A DNA stretch of 64,000 nt from assembly GCA_964247055.1 (NCBI GenBank), contig OZ176050.1:7130001-7194000 (forward strand). Direction: 5' to 3'. The notes under the pieces are model-generated. The model saw only the letters and a list, made by a program, of their open reading frames with translations, was not told the origin of the DNA and ran no database searches. How positions within the stretch are numbered: the stretch's first letter is position 1; each line of letters begins with the position of its first letter. The DNA comes from Paragordius varius. Lineage: Eukaryota > Nematomorpha. Positions 1 to 14,390 of the stretch are shown here, piece after piece. The translations under genes and the position numbers were made by a program.

Positions 1-2964
1 TGTTGTTAAGAAATGGTTTATATTTTACCCATACTTGTATGGTTAATATAATTTGTTTACTGTAAATTAATGGTTGAATATTGTAATTACCCATCTTTGT
101 ATGGTTAATATAATTTGATTGTTGTTAAGAAATGGTTTAAATTTTACCCATACTTGTATGGTTAATATAATTTGTTTACTGTAAATTAATGGTTGAATAT
201 TGTAATTACCCATCTTTGTATGGTTAATTTAATTTGATTGTTGTTAAGAAATGGTTAATATTTTACCCATACTTGTATGGTTAATATAATTTGTTTACTG
301 TAAATTAATGGTTGAATATTGTAATTACCCATCTTTGTATGGTTAATATAATTTGATTGTTGTTAAGAAATAATTAATATTTTACCCATACTTGTATAGT
401 TAATATAATTTGATTACTGTAAATTAATGGTTGAATATTGTAATTATTCATCTTTGTATGGTTAATATAATTTGATTGTTGTTAAGCAATGGTTAATATT
501 TTACCCATACTTGTATAATTAATATAATTTGATTAATTAATGGTTGAATATTGTAATTACCCATCTTTGTATGGTTAATATAATTTGATTGTTGTTAAGA
601 AATGGTTTATATTTTACCCATACTTGTATGGTTAATATAATTTGATTACTGTAAATTAATGGTTGAATATTGTAATTACCCATCTTTGTATGGTTAATAT
701 AATTTGATTGTTGTTAAGCAATGGTTATAATTTTACCCATACTTGTATAGTTAATATAATTTGATTACTGTAAATTAATGGTTGAATATTGTAATTACCC
801 ATCTTTGTATGGTTAATATAATTTGATTGTTGTTAAGAAATGGTTAATATTTTACCCATACTTGTATGGTTAATATAATTTGTTTACTGTAAATTAATGG
901 TTGAATATTGTAATTACCCATCTTTGTATGGTTAATATAATTTGATTGTTGTTAAGAAATAATTAATATTTTACCCATACTTGTATAGTTAATATAATTT
1001 GATTACTGTAAATTAATGGTTGAATATTGTAATTACCCATCTTTGTATGGTTAATATAATTTGATTGTTGTTAAGAAATAATTAATATTTTACCCATACT
1101 TGTATAGTTAATATAATTTGATTACTGTAAATTAATGGTTGAATATTGTAATTACCCATCTTTGTATGGTTAATATAATTTGATTGTTGTTAAGCAATGG
1201 TTATAATTTTACCCATACTTGTATAGTTAATATAATTTGATTACTGTAAATTAATGGTTGAATATTGTAATTATTCATCTTTGTATGGTTAATATAATTT
1301 GATTGTTGTTAAGAAATAATTAATATTTTACCCATACTTGTATAGTTAATATAATTTGATTACTGTAAATTAATGGTTGAATATTGTAATTACCCATCTT
1401 TGTATTGTTAATATAATTTGATTGTTGTTAAGAAATGGTTTATATTTTACCCATACTTGTATGGTTAATATAATTTGTTTACTGTAAATTAATGGTTGAA
1501 TATTGTAATTACCCATCTTTGTATGGTTAATATAATTTGATTGTTGTTAAGCAATGGTTAATATTTTACCCATACTTGTATAGTTAATATAATTTGATTA
1601 CTGTAAATTAATGGTTGAATATTGTAATTATTCATCTTTGTATGGTTAATATAATTTGATTGTTGTTAAGCAATGGTTAATATTTTACCCATACTTGTAT
1701 GGTTAATATAATTTGATTACTGTAAATTAATGGTTGAATATTGTAATTATTCATCTTTGTATGGTTAATATAATTTGATTGTTGTTAAGAAATAATTAAT
1801 ATTTTACTCATACTTGTATAGTTAATATAATTATTACTGTAAATTAATGGTTGAATATTGTAATTACCCATCTTTGTATGGTTAATATAATTTGATTGTT
1901 GTTAAGCAATGGTTAATATTTTACCCATACTTGTATAGTTAATATAATTTAATTACTGTAAATTAATGGTTGAATATTGTAATTACCCATCTTTGTATGG
2001 TTAATATAATTTGATTGTTGTTAAGAAATGGTTTATATTTTACCCATACTTGTATGGTTAATATAATTTGTTTACTGTAAATTAATGGTTGAATATTGTA
2101 ATTACCCATCTTTGTATGGTTAATATAATTTGATTGTTGTTAAGAAATGGTTTATATTTTACCCATACTTGTATGGTTAATATAATTTGTTTACTGTAAA
2201 TTAATGGTTGAATATTGTAATTACCCATCTTTGTATGGTTAATATAATTTGATTGTTGTTAAGCAATGGTTATAATTTTACCCATACTTGTATAGTTAAT
2301 ATAATTTGATTACTGTAAATTAATGGTTGAATATTGTAATTACCCATCTTTGTATGGTTAATTTAATTTGATTGTTGTTAAGAAATGGTTAATATTTTAC
2401 CCATACTTGTATGGTTAATATAATTTGTTTACTGTAAATTAATGGTTGAATATTGTAATTACCCATCTTTGTATGGTTAATATAATTTGATTGTTGTTAA
2501 GAAATAATTAATATTTTACCCATACTTGTATAGTTAATATAATTTGATTACTGTAAATTAATGGTTGAATATTGTAATTATTCATCTTTGTATGGTTAAT
2601 ATAATTTGATTGTTGTTAAGCAATGGTTAATATTTTACCCATACTTGTATGGTTAATATAATTTGATTACTGTAAATTAATGGTTGAATATTGTAATTAT
2701 TCATCTTTGTATGGTTAATATAATTTGATTGTTGTTAAGAAATAATTAATATTTTACTCATACTTGTATAGTTAATATAATTAGATTTCTGTTTAATGAT
2801 TAAATATTGTAATTACCCATCTTTGTATGGTTAATATAATTTGATTGTTGTTAAGAAATGGTTAATATTTTACCCATACTTGTATGGTTAATATAAATTG
2901 ATTATTTAAATTAATGGTTGAATATTGTAATTACCCATCTTTGTATGGTTAATATAATTTGATT

Positions 2965-4150
2965 GTTGTTAAGAAATGGTTAATATTTTGCTTATACTTG
3001 TATGGTTAATATAATTAGATTACTGTAAATTAATGGTTGAATATTGTAATTACCCATCTTTGTATGGTTAATATAATTTTAATGTTGGTTTGAAATGGTT
3101 AATATTTTACCCATCTTTGTATGGTTAATATAAATTGATTATTTAAATTAATGGTTGAATATTGTAAATACCCATCTTTGTATGGTTAATATAATTTGAT
3201 TGTTGTTATGAAATGGTTAATATTTTACCCATACTTGTATGGTTAATATAAATTGATTATTTAAATTAATGGTTGAATATTGTAATTACCCATCTTTGTA
3301 TGGTTAATATAATTTGATTGTTGTTAAGAAATGGTTAATATTTTGCTTATACTTGTATGGTTAAAATAATTAGATTACTGTAAATTAATGGTTGAATATG
3401 GTAATTACCCATCTTTGTATGGTTAATATAATTTGATTGTTGTTAAGAAATGGTTAATATTTTGCTTATACTTGTATGGTTAATATAATTAGATTACTGT
3501 AAATTAATGGTTGAATATTGTAATTACCCATCTTTGTATGGTTAATATAATTTTAATGTTGGTTTGAAATGGTTAATATTTTACCCATCTTTGTATGGTT
3601 AATATAAATTGATTATTTAAATTAATGGTTGAATATTGTAAATACCCATCTTTGTATGGTTAATATAATTTGATTGTTGTTATGAAATGGTTAATATTTT
3701 ACCCATACTTGTATGGTTAATATAAATTGATTATTTAAATTAATGGTTGAATATTGTAATTACCCATCTTTGTATGGTTAATATAATTTGATTGTTGTTA
3801 AGAAATGGTTAATATTTTGCTTATACTTGTATGGTTAAAATAATTAGATTACTGTAAATTAATGGTTGAATATGGTAATTACCCATCTTTGTATGGTTAA
3901 TATAATTTGATTGTTGTTAAGAAATGGTTAATATTTTGCTTATACTTGTATGGTTAATATAATTAGATTACTGTAAATTAATGGTTGAATATTGTAATTA
4001 CCCATCTTTGTATGGTTAATATAATTTTAATGTTGGTTTGAAATGGTTAATATTTTACCCATCTTTGTATGGTTAATATAAATTGATTATTTAAATTAAT
4101 GGTTGAATATTGTAAATACCCATCTTTGTATGGTTAATATAATTTGATTG
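2965..4150. repeat. 474-bp higher-order repeat block within the satellite
   Basis: A distinctive variant reading AATGTTGGTTTG begins at 3081, 3555 and 4029, exactly 474 bp apart, and the dimers between copies (TTTGCTTATAC variants, TTAAAATAATTAG variant, TATTTAAATTAATGG variant) repeat in the same order. This is a four-dimer higher-order unit amplified about two and a half times. The same ordered group appears again, only in part, near 6700-7200 and more fully near 14640-15440. Confidence 0.85.
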
Positions 4151-7100
4151 TTGTTATGAAATGGTTAATATTTTATCCATATATGGTTAATATAATTTGA
4201 TTTCTGTAAATTAATGGTTGAATATTGTAATTACCTATCTTTGTATAGTTAATATAATTTGATTGTTGTTAAGATATGGTTAATATTTTACGCATACTTT
4301 TATGGTTAATATAATTTCCTTACTGTAAATTAATGGTTGAATATTGTAATTACCCATCTTTGAATGGTTAATATAATTTGATTGTCGTTAAGTGGTTAAT
4401 ATTTTACCCATACTTGTATGGTTAATATAATTTGATTAATGTAAATTAAAGTTTGAATATTGTAATTACCTATCTTTGAATGGTTAATATAATTTGATTG
4501 TCGTTAAGTGGTTAATATTTTACCCATACTTGTATGGTTAATATAATTTGATTAATGTAAATTAATGGTTGAATATTGTAATTACCCATCTTTGTATGGT
4601 TAATATAATTTGATTGTTGTTAAGAAATAATTAATATTTTACCCATACTTGTATAGTTAATATAATTTGATTACTGTAAATTAATGGTTGAATATTGTAA
4701 TTACCCATCTTTGTATGGTTAATATAATTTGATTGTTGTTAAGAAATAATTAATATTTTACCCATACTTGTATAGTTAATATAATTTGATTACTGTAAAT
4801 TAATGGTTGAATATTGTAATTACCCATCTTTGTATGGTTAATATAATTTGATTGTTGTTAAGCAATGGTTATAATTTTACCCATACTTGCATAGTTAATA
4901 TAATTTGATTACTGTAAATTAATGGTTGAATATTGTAATTATTCATCTTTGTATGGTTAATATAATTTGATTGTTGTTAAGATATGGTTAATATTTTACG
5001 CATACTTTTATGGTTAATATAATTTGTTTACTGTAAATTAATGGTTGAATATTGTAATTACCCATCTTTGTATGGTTAATATAATTTGATTGTTGTTAAG
5101 CAATGGTTATAATTTTACCCATACTTGTATAGTTAATATAATTTGATTACTGTAAATTAATGGTTGAATATTGTAATTACCCATCTTTGTATGGTTAATA
5201 TAATTTGATTGTTGTTAAGAAATAATTAATATTTTACCCATACTTGTATAGTTAATATAATTTGATTACTGTAAATTAATGGTTGAATATTGTAATTACC
5301 CATCTTTGTATGGTTAATATAATTTGATTGTTGTTAAGAAATAATTAATATTTTACCCATACTTGTATAGTTAATATAATTTGATTACTGTAAATTAATG
5401 GTTGAATATTGTAATTACCCATCTTTGTATGGTTAATATAATTTGATTGTTGTTAAGAAATAATTAATATTTTACCCATACTTGTATAGTTAATATAATT
5501 TGATTACTGTAAATTAATGGTTGAATATTGTAATTACCCATCTTTGTATGGTTAATATAATTTGATTGTTGTTAAGCAATGGTTATAATTTTACCCATAC
5601 TTGTATAGTTAATATAATTTGATTACTGTAAATTAATGGTTGAATATTGTAATTATTCATCTTTGTATGGTTAATATAATTTGATTGTTGTTAAGAAATG
5701 GTTTATATTTTACCCATACTTGTATGGTTAATATAATTTGTTTACTGTAAATTAATGGTTGAATATTGTAATTACCCATCTTTGTATGGTTAATATAATT
5801 TGATTGTTGTTAAGAAATAATTAATATTTTACTCATACTTGTATAGTTAATATAATGTAAATTAATGGTTGAATATTGTAATTACCCATCTTTGTATGGT
5901 TAATATAATTTGATTGTTGTTAAGCAATGGTTAATATTTTACCCATACTTGTATAGTTAATATAATTTGATTGTTGTTAAGAAATAATTAATATTTTACT
6001 CATACTTGTATAGTTAATATAATTATTACTGTAAATTAATGGTTGAATATTGTAATTACCCATCTTTGTATGGTTAATATAATTTGATTGTTGTTAAGAA
6101 ATGGTTTATATTTTACCCATACTTGTATGGTTAATATAATTTGTTTACTGTAAATTAATGGTTGAATATTGTAATTACCCATCTTTGTATGGTTAATATA
6201 ATTTGATTGTTGTTAAGAAATGGTTTATATTTTACCCATACTTGTATGGTTAATATAATTTGTTTACTGTAAATTAATGGTTGAATATTGTAATTACCCA
6301 TCTTTGTATGGTTAATATAATTTGATTGTTGTTAAGAAATGGTTTAAATTTTACCCATACTTGTATGGTTAATATAATTTGTTTACTGTAAATTAATGGT
6401 TGAATATTGTAATTACCCATCTTTGTATGGTTAATTTAATTTGATTGTTGTTAAGAAATGGTTTATATTTTACCCATACTTGTATGGTTAATATAATTTG
6501 TTTACTGTAAATTAATGGTTGAATATTGTAATTACCCATCTTTGTATGGTTAATATAATTTGATTGTTGTTAAGAAATGGTTTAAATTTTACCCATACTT
6601 GTATGGTTAATATAATTTGTTTACTGTAAATTAATGGTTGAATATTGTAATTACCCATCTTTGTATGGTTAATTTAATTTGATTGTTGTTAAGAAATGGT
6701 TAATATTTTGCTTATACTTGTATGGTTAATATAATTAGATTACTGTAAATTAATCGTTGAATATGGTAATTACCCATCTTTGTATGGTTAATATAAATTG
6801 ATTATTTAAATTAATGGTTGAATATTGTAAATACCCATCTTTGTATGGTTAATATAATTTGATTGTTGTTATGAAATGGTTAATATTTTACCCATACTTG
6901 TATGGTTAATATAAATTGATTATTTAAATTAATGGTTGAATATTGTAATTACCCATCTTTGTATGGTTAATATAATTTGATTGTTGTTAAGAAATGGTTA
7001 ATATTTTGCTTATACTTGTATGGTTAAAATAATTAGATTACTGTAAATTAATGGTTGAATATGGTAATTACCCATCTTTGTATGGTTAATATAATTTGAT

Positions 7101-10100
7101 TGTTGTTAAGAAATGGTTAATATTTTGCTTATACTTGTATGGTTAATATAATTAGATTACTGTAAATTAATGGTTGAATATTGTAATTATTCATCTTTGT
7201 ATGGTTAATATAATTTGATTGTTGTTAAGAAATGGTTTATATTTTACCCATACTTGTATGGTTAATATAATTTGTTTACTGTAAATTAATGGTTGAATAT
7301 TGTAATTACCCATCTTTGTATGGTTAATATAATTTGATTGTTGTTATGAAATGGTTAATATTTTATCCATATATGGTTAATATAATTTGATTTCTGTAAA
7401 TTAATGGTTGAATATTGTAATTACCTATCTTTGTATAGTTAATATAATTTGATTGTTGTTAAGATATGGTTAATATTTTACGCATACTTTTATGGTTAAT
7501 ATAATTTCCTTACTGTAAATTAATGGTTGAATATTGTAATTACCCATCTTTGAATGGTTAATATAATTTGATTGTCGTTAAGTGGTTAATATTTTACCCA
7601 TACTTGTATGGTTAATATAATTTGATTAATGTAAATTAAAGTTTGAATATTGTAATTACCCATCTTTGAATGGTTAATATAATTTGATTGTCGTTAAGTG
7701 GTTAATATTTTACCCATACTTGTATGGTTAATATAATTTGATTAATGTAAATTAATGGTTGAATATTGTAATTACCCATCTTTGTATGGTTAATATAATT
7801 TGATTGTTGTTAAGAAATAATTAATATTTTACCCATACTTGTATAGTTAATATAATTTGATTACTGTAAATTAATGGTTGAATATTGTAATTATTCATCT
7901 TTGAATGGTTAATATAATTTGATTGTCGTTAAGTGGTTAATATTTTACCCATACTTGTATGGTTAATATAATTTGATTAATGTAAATTAAAGTTTGAATA
8001 TTGTAATTACCCATCTTTGAATGGTTAATATAATTTGATTGTCGTTAAGTGGTTAATATTTTACCCATACTTGTATGGTTAATATAATTTGATTAATGTA
8101 AATTAAAGTTTGAATATTGTAATTACCCATCTTTGAATGGTTAATATAATTTGATTGTCGTTAAGTGGTTAATATTTTACCCATACTTGTATGGTTAATA
8201 TAATTTGATTAATGTAAATTAATGGTTGAATATTGTAAATACCCATCTTTGTATGGTTAATATAATTTGATTGTTGTTATGAAATGGTTAATATTTTATC
8301 CATATATGGTTAATATAATTTGATTTCTGTAAATTAATGGTTGAATATTGTAATTACCTATCTTTGTATAGTTAATATAATTTGATTGTTGTTAAGATAT
8401 GGTTAATATTTTACGCATACTTTTATGGTTAATATAATTTCCTTACTGTAAATTAATGGTTGAATATTGTAATTACCCATCTTTGAATGGTTAATATAAT
8501 TTGATTGTCGTTAAGTGGTTAATATTTTACCCATACTTGTATGGTTAATATAATTTGATTAATGTAAATTAAAGTTTGAATATTGTAATTACCCATCTTT
8601 GAATGGTTAATATAATTTGATTGTCGTTAAGTGGTTAATATTTTACCCATACTTGTATGGTTAATATAATTTTTTTAATGTAAATTAATGGTTGAATATT
8701 GTAATTACCCATCTTTGTATGGTTAATATAATTTGATTGTTGTTAAGAAATAATTAATATTTTACCCATACTTGTATAGTTAATATAATTTGATTAATGT
8801 AAATTAATGGTTGAATATTGTAATTACCCATCTTTGTATGGTTAATATAATTTGATTGTTGTTAAGAAATAATTAATATTTTACCCATACTTGTATAGTT
8901 AATATAATTTGATTACTGTAAATTAATGGTTGAATATTGTAATTACCCATCTTTGTATGGTTAATATAATTTGATTGTTGTTAAGAAATAATTAATATTT
9001 TACCCATACTTGTATAGTTAATATAATTTGATTACTGTAAATTAATGGTTGAATATTGTAATTACCCATCTTTGTATGGTTAATATAATTTGATTGTTGT
9101 TAAGAAATAATTAATATTTTACCCATACTTGTATAGTTAATATAATTTGATTACTGTAAATTAATGGTTGAATATTGTAATTACCCATCTTTGTATGGTT
9201 AATATAATTTGATTGTTGTTAAGAAATAATTAATATTTTACCCATACTTGTATAGTTAATATAATTTGATTACTGTAAATTAATGGTTGAATATTGTAAT
9301 TACCCATCTTTGAATGGTTAATATAATTTGATTGTCGTTAAGTGGTTAATATTTTACCCATACTTGTATGGTTAATATAATTTGATTAATGTAAATTAAT
9401 GGTTGAATATTGTAATTACCCATCTTTGTATGGTTAATATAATTTGATTGTTGTTAAGAAATAATTAATATTTTACCCATACTTGTATAGTTAATATAAT
9501 TTGATTACTGTAAATTAATGGTTGAATATTGTAATTACCCATCTTTGTATGGTTAATATAATTTGATTGTTGTTAAGCAATGGTTATAATTTTACCCATA
9601 CTTGTATAGTTAATATAATTTGATTACTGTAAATTAATGGTTGAATATTGTAATTACCCATCTTTGTATGGTTAATATAATTTGATTGTTGTTAAGAAAT
9701 GGTTAATATTTTACCCATACTTGTATGGTTAATATAATTTGTTTACTGTAAATTAATGGTTGAATATTGTAATTACCCATCTTTGTATGGTTAATATAAT
9801 TTGATTGTTGTTAAGAAATAATTAATATTTTACCCATACTTGTATAGTTAATATAATTTTATTACTGTAAATTAATGGTTGAATATTGTAATTACCCATC
9901 TTTGTATGGTTAATATAATTTGATTGTTGTTAAGCAATGGTTATAATTTTACCCATACTTGTATGGTTAATATAATTTGTTTACTGTAAATTAATGGTTG
10001 AATATTGTAATTACCCATCTTTGTATGGTTAATATAATTTGATTGTTGTTAAGAAATGGTTTAAATTTTACCCATACTTGTATGGTTAATATAATTTGTT

Positions 10101-12844
10101 TACTGTAAATTAATGGTTGAATATTGTAATTACCCATCTTTGTATGGTTAATTTAATTTGATTGTTGTTAAGAAATGGTTAATATTTTACCCATACTTGT
10201 ATGGTTAATATAATTTGTTTACTGTAAATTAATGGTTGAATATTGTAATTACCCATCTTTGTATGGTTAATATAATTTGATTGTTGTTAAGAAATAATTA
10301 ATATTTTACCCATACTTGTATAGTTAATATAATTTGATTACTGTAAATTAATGGTTGAATATTGTAATTACCCATCTTTGTATGGTTAATATAATTTGAT
10401 TGTTGTTAAGCAATGGTTAATATTTTACCCATACTTGTATAGTTAATATAATTTGATTATTTAAATTAATGGTTGAATATTGTAAATACCCATCTTTGTA
10501 TGGTTAATATAATTTGATTGTTGTTATGAAATGGTTAATATTTTACCCATACTTGTATGGTTAATATAAATTGATTATTTAAATTAATGGTTGAATATTG
10601 TAATTACCCATCTTTGTATGGTTAATATAATTTGATTGTTGTTAAGAAATGGTTAATATTTTGCTTATACTTGTATAGTTAATATAATTTGATTACTGTA
10701 AATTAATGGTTGAATATTGTAATTACCCATCTTTGTATGGTTAATATAATTTGATTGTTGTTAAGAAATAATTAATATTTTACCCATACTTGTATAGTTA
10801 ATATAATTTGATTACTGTAAATTAATGGTTGAATATTGTAATTACCCATCTTTGTATGGTTAATATAATTTGATTGTTGTTAAGCAATGGTTATAATTTT
10901 ACCCATACTTGTATAGTTAATATAATTTGATTACTGTAAATTAATGGTTGAATATTGTAATTATTCATCTTTGTATGGTTAATATAATTTGATTGTTGTT
11001 AAGAAATGGTTTATATTTTACCCATACTTGTATGGTTAATATAATTTGTTTACTGTAAATTAATGGTTGAATATTGTAATTACCCATCTTTGTATGGTTA
11101 ATATAATTTGATTGTTGTTAAGAAATAATTAATATTTTACTCATACTTGTATAGTTAATATAATTATTACTGTAAATTAATGGTTGAATATTGTAATTAC
11201 CCATCTTTGTATGGTTAATATAATTTGATTGTTGTTAAGCAATGGTTTATATTTTACCCATACTTGTATAGTTAATATAATTTGATTACTGTAAATTAAT
11301 GGTTGAATATTGTAATTACCCATCTTTGTATGGTTAATATAATTTGATTGTTGTTAAGAAATAATTAATATTTTACTCATACTTGTATAGTTAATATAAT
11401 TATTACTGTAAATTAATGGTTGAATATTGTAATTACCCATCTTTGTATGGTTAATATAATTTGATTGTTGTTAAGAAATGGTTTATATTTTACTCATACT
11501 TGTATAGTTAATATAATTATTACTGTAAATTAATGGTTGAATATTGTAATTACCCATCTTTGTATGGTTAATATAATTTGATTGTTGTTAAGCAATGGTT
11601 TATATTTTACCCATACTTGTATAGTTAATATAATTTGATTACTGTAAATTAATGGTTGAATATTGTAATTACCCATCTTTGTATGGTTAATATAATTTGA
11701 TTGTTGTTAAGAAATAATTAATATTTTACCCATACTTGTATAGTTAATATAATTTGATTACTGTAAATTAATGGTTGAATATTGTAATTACCCATCTTTG
11801 TATGGTTAATATAATTTGATTGTTGTTAAGAAATAATTAATATTTTACTCATACTTGTATAGTTAATATAATTATTACTGTAAATTAATGGTTGAATATT
11901 GTAATTACCCATCTTTGTATGGTTAATATAATTTGATTGTTGTTAAGAAATGGTTTATATTTTACTCATACTTGTATAGTTAATATAATTATTACTGTAA
12001 ATTAATGGTTGAATATTGTAATTACCCATCTTTGTATGGTTAATATAATTTGATTGTTGTTAAGAAATGGTTTATATTTTACCCATACTTGTATGGTTAA
12101 TATAATTTGTTTACTGTAAATTAATGGTTGAATATTGTAATTACCCATCTTTGTATGGTTAATATAATTTGATTGTTGTTAAGAAATAATTAATATTTTA
12201 CTCATACTTGTATAGTTAATATAATTATTACTGTAAATTAATGGTTGAATATTGTAATTACCCATCTTTGTATGGTTAATATAATTTGATTGTTGTTAAG
12301 CAATGGTTAATATTTTACCCATACTTGTATAGTTAATATAATTTGATTACTGTAAATTAATGGTTGAATATTGTAATTACCCATCTTTGTATGGTTAATA
12401 TAATTTGATTGTTGTTAAGAAATGGTTTATATTTTACCCATACTTGTATGGTTAATATAATTTGTTTACTGTAAATTAATGGTTGAATATTGTAATTACC
12501 CATCTTTGTATGGTTAATATAATTTGATTGTTGTTAAGAAATGGTTTATATTTTACCCATACTTGTATGGTTAATATAATTTGTTTACTGTAAATTAATG
12601 GTTGAATATTGTAATTACCCATCTTTGTATGGTTAATATAATTTGATTGTTGTTAAGAAATGGTTTAAATTTTACCCATACTTGTATGGTTAATATAATT
12701 TGTTTACTGTAAATTAATGGTTGAATATTGTAATTATTCATCTTTGTATGGTTAATATAATTTGATTGTTGTTAAGCAATGGTTAATATTTTACCCATAC
12801 TTGTATGGTTAATATAATTTGATTACTGTAAATTAATGGTTGAA

Positions 12845-13330
12845 TATTGTAACCTATCTTTGCATGGTTAATTTGATTTTTGTTAAGAAATGGTTAATAT
12901 TTTACCCATACTTGTATGGTTAATATAATTTGATTACTGTAAATTAATGGTTGAATATTGTAACCTATCTTTGCATGGTTAATTTAATTTGATTGTTGTT
13001 AAGAAATGGTTAATATTTTACCCATACTTGTATGGTTAATATAATTTGATTACTGTAAATTAATGGTTGAATATTGTAACCTATCTTTGCATGGTTAATT
13101 TGATTGTTGTTAAGAAATGGTTAATATTTTACCCATACTTGTATGGTTAATATAATTTGATTACTGTAAATTAATGGTTGAATATTGTAACCTATCTTTG
13201 CATGGTTAATTTGATTGTTGTTAAGAAATGGTTAATATTTTACCCATACTTGTATGGTTAATATAATTTGATTACTGTAAATTAATGGTTGAATATTGTA
13301 ACCTATCTTTGCATGGTTAATTTAATTTGA
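12845..13330. repeat. locally amplified deletion variant of the satellite
   Basis: Five consecutive dimers carry a shortened second half-unit, reading TTGTAACCTATCTTTGCATGG instead of the usual ACCCATCTTTGTATGG context. The copies of CCTATCTTTGCATGG start near 12853, 12962, 13079, 13192 and 13302, so the unit is about 109-117 bp rather than 119. Two of the internal copies also lack part of the AATTTAATTTG spacer. It looks like a young local expansion. Confidence 0.8.
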
Positions 13331-13433
13331 TTGTTGTTAAGAAATGGTTAATATTTTACCCATACTTGTATGGTTAATATAATTTGTTTACTGTAAATTA
13401 ATGGTTGAATATTGTAATTACCCATCTTTGTAT

Positions 13434-14390
13434 GGTTAATTTAATTTGATTGTTGTTAAGAAATGGTTAATATTTTACCCATACTTGTATGGTTAATATA
13501 ATTTGTTTACTGTAAATTAATGGTTGAATATTGTAATTACCCATCTTTGTATGGTTAATATAATTTGATTGTTGTTAAGAAATAATTAATATTTTACCCA
13601 TACTTGTATAGTTAATATAATTTGATTACTGTAAATTAATGGTTGAATATTGTAATTATTCATCTTTGTATGGTTAATATAATTTGATTGTTGTTAAGCA
13701 ATGGTTAATATTTTACCCATACTTGTATGGTTAATATAATTTGATTACTGTAAATTAATGGTTGAATATTGTAATTATTCATCTTTGTATGGTTAATATA
13801 ATTTGATTGTTGTTAAGAAATGGTTAATATTTTACCCATACTTGTATGGTTAATATAATTTGTTTACTGTAAATTAATGGTTGAATATTGTAATTACCCA
13901 TCTTTGTATGGTTAATTTAATTTGATTGTTGTTAAGAAATGGTTAATATTTTACCCATACTTGTATGGTTAATATAATTTGTTTACTGTAAATTAATGGT
14001 TGAATATTGTAATTACCCATCTTTGTATGGTTAATATAATTTGATTGTTGTTAAGAAATAATTAATATTTTACCCATACTTGTATAGTTAATATAATTTG
14101 ATTACTGTAAATTAATGGTTGAATATTGTAATTATTCATCTTTGTATGGTTAATATAATTTGATTGTTGTTAAGCAATGGTTAATATTTTACCCATACTT
14201 GTATGGTTAATATAATTTGATTACTGTAAATTAATGGTTGAATATTGTAATTATTCATCTTTGTATGGTTAATATAATTTGATTGTTGTTAAGAAATAAT
14301 TAATATTTTACTCATACTTGTATAGTTAATATAATTAGATTTCTGTTTAATGATTAAATATTGTAATTACCCATCTTTGTATGGTTAATA
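13434..14390. repeat. 476-bp higher-order duplication within the satellite
   Basis: The variant GGTTAATTTAATTTGATTG at 13434 recurs at 13910, a distance of 476 bp (four dimers). The order of following variants (AAATGG, AAATAATTAAT, CAATGG with TTATTCATC) is the same in both copies, so this is a second, independent four-dimer higher-order unit. Confidence 0.75.
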
